Below, piece by piece: positions 59,541 to 64,000 of a stretch of 64,000 nt of DNA. The stretch covers positions 1 to 64,000 of the forward strand of contig JAOZHX010000017.1 of the NCBI GenBank assembly GCA_026014665.1. Reading direction: 5' to 3'. A model generated the notes under the pieces. The model saw only the letters and a list, made by a program, of their open reading frames with translations, did no database searches and was not told where the DNA came from. Within the stretch, counting starts at the first letter, position 1. Every line of letters begins with the position of its first letter. The stretch comes from Candidatus Bathyarchaeota archaeon. Lineage in GTDB: Archaea > Thermoproteota > Bathyarchaeia > Bathyarchaeales > Bathycorpusculaceae. The translations under genes and the position numbers were made by a program.

Positions 59541-60540
59541 AACATCAAAAACGAAGTTTTTGCCACTTATAACCGCCGGACTTTGCGTTAAGAACAACGA
59601 GAGAACAGTAGGCAATACGGTTAAGAGCATAATCAGTTCCGATTATCCTCATGAAAATCTGGAGGTTATAGTGGTTGATGGCATGTCTGAAGACAAAACT
59701 GAAAATATAGTTAGGGAACACCTTGGAAAATCAGCTTTAAAGTATAAACTACTTCATGATAACGGGAGAGGTTTAGCCTATGCGCGCCAAATGGTACTTG
59801 AAAATTGTCAAGGCAAGTATGTAATATGGGTTGATGGAGACAATACTATTCCATCTCAGTTGATAACAAGACATGTTACTTTTATGGAGCGTAACTTTGA
59901 CTTCGGTGCTTCCAGCGCCTTAATAATCCCTGAAGGCAAGTGTGTCGTGGCTAAACTTCAAGGCTACCAGTGGTTAATAACTTCCTTGTTCGAGACTCGA
60001 ATTAAGAAATATGCTAATCAAAACCCCGCTCTTTCAATCGGAATGCAAGGCGTTGTATGCAGAGTAGATGCGATGAAAGAAGTAAACGGTTTTGATTTAC
60101 GCATTGAGGGCGCAGGAGAAGATATAGACTTATTCATTAGAATGCAACGCAAAGGTTGGCAAATAGGTCGAACCCCCCACGCACGGATAAATCACAACAT
60201 GAGAGGCACTTGGCGCTCCCTGTTAAATGAGTCTATTTGGTGGGGGTACGGCAGGCATTACTTGTCCCATAAATACTATCAAGCAATAGGTCCTTTAATA
60301 ACTAAAAGGAGCCAACTTATACCTTATGATATAGTTGAGCTTACCCTTTATTCAGCCAAATTATTCAAGGATCCCGCATGCTTGATTTTGCCATTTCATT
60401 ACTTATTACGGCGGATTGGTTTTTTTATTGGATTTAATAAGGCTCATAATAAAGGATACGGGCACGACGTCTTGGGTGATATCACAGAGCAAGATTTAGA
60501 AGCCAGCGTCATCCTTAAAAATGCTACCAAATCTCCTTAA
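59527..60540 (+). CDS. GT2-family glycosyltransferase
   Basis: A 337-residue glycosyltransferase of the GT-A fold. It has ITAGLCVKNNERTVGNTVKSIISSDYP, VIVVDGMSEDKTE, the DxD-type WVDGDNT and EGAGEDIDLFIRMQRKGWQIG, with C-terminal hydrophobic stretches near 270-300. It transfers a sugar from a nucleotide- or lipid-linked donor onto surface glycans. It starts at TTG 59527, 14 bases inside the preceding gene, and is followed by a methyltransferase remnant. Confidence 0.9.
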   Translation: MNQVETSKTKFLPLITAGLCVKNNERTVGNTVKSIISSDYPHENLEVIVVDGMSEDKTENIVREHLGKSALKYKLLHDNGRGLAYARQMVLENCQGKYVIWVDGDNTIPSQLITRHVTFMERNFDFGASSALIIPEGKCVVAKLQGYQWLITSLFETRIKKYANQNPALSIGMQGVVCRVDAMKEVNGFDLRIEGAGEDIDLFIRMQRKGWQIGRTPHARINHNMRGTWRSLLNESIWWGYGRHYLSHKYYQAIGPLITKRSQLIPYDIVELTLYSAKLFKDPACLILPFHYLLRRIGFFIGFNKAHNKGYGHDVLGDITEQDLEASVILKNATKSP

Positions 60541-60566
60541 GGCACTCCAAATTAAGTGAGAAACCT

Positions 60567-60810
60567 ATGCACCGTATGATTGATGTAGGTTGTGGCTATG
60601 GGGGATTGACTAAACTTATAGCAGATTATCTTGGCATCACGGAAGTTGTTGTTATAGACTTCGAAGATTTACGGGTTAAAAATAGCGAAGAAAAGATTAT
60701 CATCAGTCGTTAACATAAATTTGGAAAAAAAATTCCCTATCCAGATTATTATTTGGGATTTCAAAGAACTCAAGACAGGTATATTCGAGAGTATAAACGT
60801 AGCGTGTTAT
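60567..60810 (+). pseudogene. Methyltransferase remnant
   Basis: A fragment of a class I SAM-dependent methyltransferase. ATG 60567 opens MHRMIDVGCGYGGLTKLIAD and a strand VVVIDF, the SAM-binding motif I region, and stops at 60711. The next frame carries VVNINLEKKFP, which fits the following part of such enzymes (the region between motifs I and II). The catalytic middle and end are missing. At least one frameshift and a large loss are present, so it is a decayed gene between two glycosyltransferases. Confidence 0.7.
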
Positions 60811-60841
60811 TAGCGAATTGTTAAGCAGTTCAGCGGATGAG

Positions 60842-61717
60842 ATGAGTTACCCTTATGTTACTATTGGGATATGCGTAAAGGATTCTGAAGATACTATAGC
60901 TGAATGTCTTCAAAGCGTCATTAGAAGTGATTATCCCGAGAACAGCATAGAGTTGATTGTCGTGGACGGCTTATCTAATGATCATACATTAGATTTATGC
61001 AAGAACATATTGAAGCAATCTATACGCCATAAACTAATCAGCGATGAAGGTAAAGGATTAGGTTTCGCTAGACAACTAGTTGTAAATAACGCCAATGGAA
61101 AGTACATATGTTGGGTTGATGGTGATAGTACAATAACAAAAAATTTCATAAAGGTTCAAGTTAAATTTCTTGAACATAATCCTTCAGTGGGAGTAGCAAT
61201 TCCTGTTACGTTCCCTAAAAGAAAATCAATTATTGAAAGACTTGATGGCTATCGATGGCTTATCCCCACTTTAAACGCAATAAAGAAAGGAAAAATCCCC
61301 TATCTTGCTATGCAGGGTGCGTGCTTACCTGTAAAGGTTATTAGTGACGCAGGGGGGTTTAACAAGACAATTAATAGTGCGGGAGAAGACATTGATTTAT
61401 TTTTGAGAATTATTAAGAAAGGCTACAGGATTCGTGCTAATTCAAAGGCATTTGTTTATCATTCAATGGTTTGTTCATTTAAAGGAATTTTTAAAAAAGG
61501 CTTCTGGTTCGGCTCTGGCTCTTATAACATATTTTCATTCAGAGAAATTTTTTATAGAATAATAATTGGTTTTCTGCTACATACAAAATCAGTTTATACT
61601 ATTGTTAATTGTTATCATGATTTAAAGGCTGCAATACTAATGCCTTTTTTCAACGGTACATATTATGTTGGCATGCTAATTGGTTATTTTACTGTTGATT
61701 TCAATAGCAAATTTTAG
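60842..61717 (+). CDS. GT2-family glycosyltransferase, second copy
   Basis: A 291-residue GT2 enzyme that starts MSYPYVTIGICVKDSEDT. Motifs: ELIVVDGLSNDHT, CWVDGDSTITKNF, NSAGEDIDLFLRIIKKGYRI, and a C-terminal membrane-associated part with IIIGFLLHTKSVYTIV. It is similar in layout to the glycosyltransferase at 59527, so the two probably came from a duplication and act on the same glycan. A longer frame from TTG 60818 adds eight residues. The 3' end is 8 bases before the FkbM gene. Confidence 0.9.
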   Translation: MSYPYVTIGICVKDSEDTIAECLQSVIRSDYPENSIELIVVDGLSNDHTLDLCKNILKQSIRHKLISDEGKGLGFARQLVVNNANGKYICWVDGDSTITKNFIKVQVKFLEHNPSVGVAIPVTFPKRKSIIERLDGYRWLIPTLNAIKKGKIPYLAMQGACLPVKVISDAGGFNKTINSAGEDIDLFLRIIKKGYRIRANSKAFVYHSMVCSFKGIFKKGFWFGSGSYNIFSFREIFYRIIIGFLLHTKSVYTIVNCYHDLKAAILMPFFNGTYYVGMLIGYFTVDFNSKF

Positions 61718-61725
61718 GTTTACCG

Positions 61726-62490
61726 ATGATAAAAAATAGAGAACGTTTCTGGTATCTTTTCTGTTCCAAATCTCCCTTCCTAATTATTTCAATCTTGCGT
61801 AGGTTGAATTTCTCCTTAAAGTTGACCCCTCAAATAAATCGTCGGTTGTATCCACTTATTCTTGGCCCCAAAATTGCGAAATACGTTTCAATTCATTATT
61901 TGTCAGATCCAACAGAAGCTGTTGAAGCCTTTAGCCCAAAGCCCGGACAAGTAGTAATAGATATAGGGGCTCATGTTGGCGCTTACACGGTTATGTCTGC
62001 AAGTATGGTAAAAAGCGGAAAAGTGATTGCTATCGAAGCTCACCCAGCCAACTATAGATTACTTCTTAAAAATATAAAACTCAATGATCTGAAAAATGTT
62101 ATTCCAGTTAACATTGCGGTCTTGGATAAAGAAGGGTATGTAAAACTTTACTCAGGAAAGACTTCCGGTTGGCACTCAATAAGGCAAGAAAGGAAAAGTA
62201 ACCTATGCTCAAGTTATTTAACGGTTTGTTGCACTACGATTGATAGGTTGCTCTTAAAATTAAATTCGGGAAAGGCTGACTGGATTAAAATTGATGTTGA
62301 AGGTGCAGAGTTGGATGTACTGAAAGGTATGAGAGCAACTTTAAATAATAACCCTAAACTCAACCTACTGATAGAATTACATTCTAACCCTACAGATACG
62401 ATAGCTTACTTGAAGACTTTTGGGTTTGATATTAGAGTTTTGAGCGCTTTTAGTGATGGTAGGCAACATATTTATGCCGTGTATAAATAA
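61726..62490 (+). CDS. FkbM-family methyltransferase
   Basis: A 254-residue SAM-dependent methyltransferase. FkbM enzymes O-methylate sugars or hydroxyl groups. It has VVIDIGAHVGAYTVMSASMVKSGKVIAIEAHPANYRLLLKNIKLN (in short parts), the segment RLLLKLNSGKADWIKIDVEGAELDVLKGM, and an ending HIYAVYK. The DVEGAE motif is typical. It follows the second glycosyltransferase by 8 bases, and its role is probably to methylate the glycan made by the cluster. Confidence 0.92.
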   Translation: MIKNRERFWYLFCSKSPFLIISILRRLNFSLKLTPQINRRLYPLILGPKIAKYVSIHYLSDPTEAVEAFSPKPGQVVIDIGAHVGAYTVMSASMVKSGKVIAIEAHPANYRLLLKNIKLNDLKNVIPVNIAVLDKEGYVKLYSGKTSGWHSIRQERKSNLCSSYLTVCCTTIDRLLLKLNSGKADWIKIDVEGAELDVLKGMRATLNNNPKLNLLIELHSNPTDTIAYLKTFGFDIRVLSAFSDGRQHIYAVYK

Positions 62491-62542
62491 AGAGCGCTGA
62501 TGAAAGCGGTTTATTTGAGAGCGTAATTTTTTTTACATATGA

Positions 62543-63469
62543 GGCAAACAATTCCAACTGTGCTTATTTAACACGATAGATTATTTAAGATTAAAAGTTA
62601 AGTCTCCGACTGGACGAGGCATCTATATTAGCGATTATTATGTTGTGAAGAAATATCGCGAATATCAAGAAGCCTGTTATGAATACAGGATGCTAAAGGA
62701 GATTACATATAAAAATCCATTGACTTTTGTGGTCCCGAAGCCGTACATTGTCGTTAACAAACGGGCAGAAGCATGCTTGCTAATGGAATACGTGAATGGC
62801 CATAGATTCGATTCTATCTTTTTGCATTATTTAATTAATGAAAGCCACAAATCGAAAGATATACTCAATTCTTTTGGCGTCGCTCTTGGGGAGTTTCATT
62901 CTCTTACCCTCGAGAATTTACCTCAGAGTTCCTTTCCTCTAACTCCTTCCCAACTAAAAAAAGAGGTGATCCTTCTTTCAGAAAACTTGGAACAAAAAGA
63001 AATTATAAATAAAAACCTCTTACATCGAATTCTCGATTTTACAGAAACAGCGCAGGTTAGCGACAAAATTTTTGTCACTGTAACTCTACATGGAGAATTA
63101 TACTTCACGCACGTGTTCGTATTGTCTGATAAGTTTGTATTATTTGATTTGCATAATATTTTAAGGGGACCTTCATATTTTGATTTAGCTATGTTTGCTT
63201 TAAGCATACGTGTTTCCCTCGCCTTCTCAGCATTTTCAACAAGAAAATTTGACCCCTTACTGTGCTCTTTTTTAATGGGGTACTATAAGAATCATTGCGA
63301 GAAAAAAATATTTGAATCTATAAAGGTTGCAGAAATATACGTTGCTCTTCGAGAAATTATGTCACTCTGTTATTTAAAAAAAATCCCTTTAATCGTGAGA
63401 CTGCAAAATGCTTTAAAGATTCAGCGACTCAGGCATGTGATAGACCAGAGTGTGAAAGCTGATATCTGA
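62543..63469 (+). pseudogene. Kinase-like (LPS/Kdo-kinase or APH fold) protein without a clear start
   Basis: The domain begins before any start codon: the frame is open from 62543, and the first start codon in it is GTG 62645. The upstream part has RLKVKSPTGRGIYISDYY and then VVKKYREYQEACYEYRMLKEI, which are the first strands, catalytic Lys and Glu helix of a protein-kinase-like fold. Downstream it has LLMEYVNGHRFDSIF, TLHGELYFTHVFV (in the place of the catalytic loop) and LFDLHNILRGPSYFDLAMFAL. An ATG at 62539 is one base out of frame, so a small indel is likely. Similar proteins phosphorylate sugars or lipids in surface glycans. Confidence 0.65.
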
Positions 63470-63610
63470 TGGCTAAGCATATCAATCTTAATGAACTGCC
63501 TATGGCGAAGATATCAAGATAGTTGTTTCAAACATGGCGATTTTCTTTTATCATTACTACATTTCTTTTGTAAAATTTAGTTTTCCTATAATATTTACAC
63601 GATAAAGAAA

Positions 63611-64000
63611 TTGACGATAATTTGTTTTTTTGGACCAGATGGCTCAGGTAAGACAACTCTCGCCCGAAACTTGGTAAAACAACTCGAGGGGCAATCAAGA
63701 AATAAGGTGTCATGGATGAGGGGCACTCATACATTTGTCTCTTTGCTTGCCAGATTCATGTCAAAATTCAGAATGTTCAAAGGGACCAATAATACCTATT
63801 ATCAAATAAATATCCCCTCAAATATTAGAAGAGCATGGCAAATCATGGAATTTTTTTCTGTGATTCCTGTAATTTTGTTCAAGTTTATCCTGCCTAGCTT
63901 TTTGAACTACTGTGTTATTGCTGAAAGGTACGTACCCGACTTTATCGTTTGGATAGCGATTACAACCCGTGATAAAAGTTACCTTGAAAAGATTGAAGCA
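63611..64000 (+). CDS. P-loop nucleotide/thymidylate kinase-like protein (cut by window end)
   Basis: An open frame of 130 codons that runs off the window. TTG 63611 starts TIICFFGPDGSGKTTLARN, with a textbook Walker A. Later parts have VSWMRGTHTFVSLLARF, VIAERYVPDFIVW with an ERY-type motif like the DR-x of thymidylate kinases. Homologues in glycan clusters are annotated as thymidylate-kinase-like enzymes. Its activity is unknown. Only the N-terminal part is seen. Confidence 0.8.
   Translation, partial: MTIICFFGPDGSGKTTLARNLVKQLEGQSRNKVSWMRGTHTFVSLLARFMSKFRMFKGTNNTYYQINIPSNIRRAWQIMEFFSVIPVILFKFILPSFLNYCVIAERYVPDFIVWIAITTRDKSYLEKIEA

Noticed and set aside
1-64000. CRISPR arrays, rRNA genes and prophage modules
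   Set aside because: No regularly spaced repeats, no rRNA-like sequence and no phage structural genes were seen anywhere in the window.

Overview
The window is archaeal chromosomal DNA. It carries both subunits of DNA topoisomerase VI, the initiation factor aIF5B, the ribosome-recycling ATPase ABCE1, the KEOPS subunit Cgi121, a Tan1-like THUMP protein, the SPOUT methylase TrmY, a LysW carrier-protein amino-acid pathway and a class III (type IV) pilin, and it has archaeal TATA boxes. The gene set and the style of the hypothetical proteins suggest the Bathyarchaeia/TACK side of the archaea. That placement is inference; no rRNA is present.

Layout. 0-3 kb: tRNA-Pro and tRNA-Thr, a small zinc protein, thiL converging on trmY. 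3-9.5 kb (all minus): a cell-surface module with an Ig-like surface protein, a DUF5658 membrane protein, a three-gene roadblock/coiled-coil operon, a type IV pilin, a secreted sedolisin and a winged-helix regulator. 9.7-11.5 kb: phosphoribosyltransferase, Cgi121, THUMP protein. 11.6-15 kb: an acyltransferase gene split by an IS5/IS4-type insertion sequence, then an esterase. 15.6-20.6 kb: a complete smc-scpA-scpB condensin operon. 20.8-22.3 kb: rpiA and a coiled-coil membrane protein. 22.7-26 kb: a zinc-ribbon membrane protein, a membrane protein ending in a ten-cysteine alternating tail, and a radical SAM/SPASM enzyme, which together look like a self-contained peptide-modification system. 26-32.6 kb: a HAD/polyprenol-kinase fusion, an MGMT-like protein, a GIY-YIG protein, CooT, DUF1385, a damaged JAB protease gene and a membrane TIR-like protein. 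33-36.7 kb: the thrC-hom-lysC threonine/aspartate operon. 38.8-45.5 kb: a Rieske protein and lysKJZYXW, with a divergent Lrp-type regulator and a clear palindromic operator between lysW and the regulator. 45.9-52.6 kb: infB, top6A/top6B, ABCE1 and a 22-residue acidic micro-ORF. 53-56.5 kb: flavodoxin-like, dienelactone hydrolase and COG4315-type secreted proteins. 56.6-64 kb: an IS110 transposase followed by an AT-rich surface-glycan cluster (membrane protein, two GT2 glycosyltransferases, FkbM methyltransferase, a kinase-like protein, a P-loop nucleotide-kinase-like gene cut by the window end).

Several genes are broken by one lesion each: the JAB protease, the DUF3786 protein, a hypothetical at 38.3 kb, a glycan-cluster membrane protein, a methyltransferase remnant and probably the kinase-like gene. 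These are either real pseudogenes or, where the lesion lies in a homopolymer, assembly indels. Four small genes or gene pieces of particular interest are CooT, the 22-residue acidic peptide, a 55-residue protein and the terminal P-loop gene. The best candidate for an undescribed system is the 22.7-26.0 kb cysteine-tail/radical-SAM operon.
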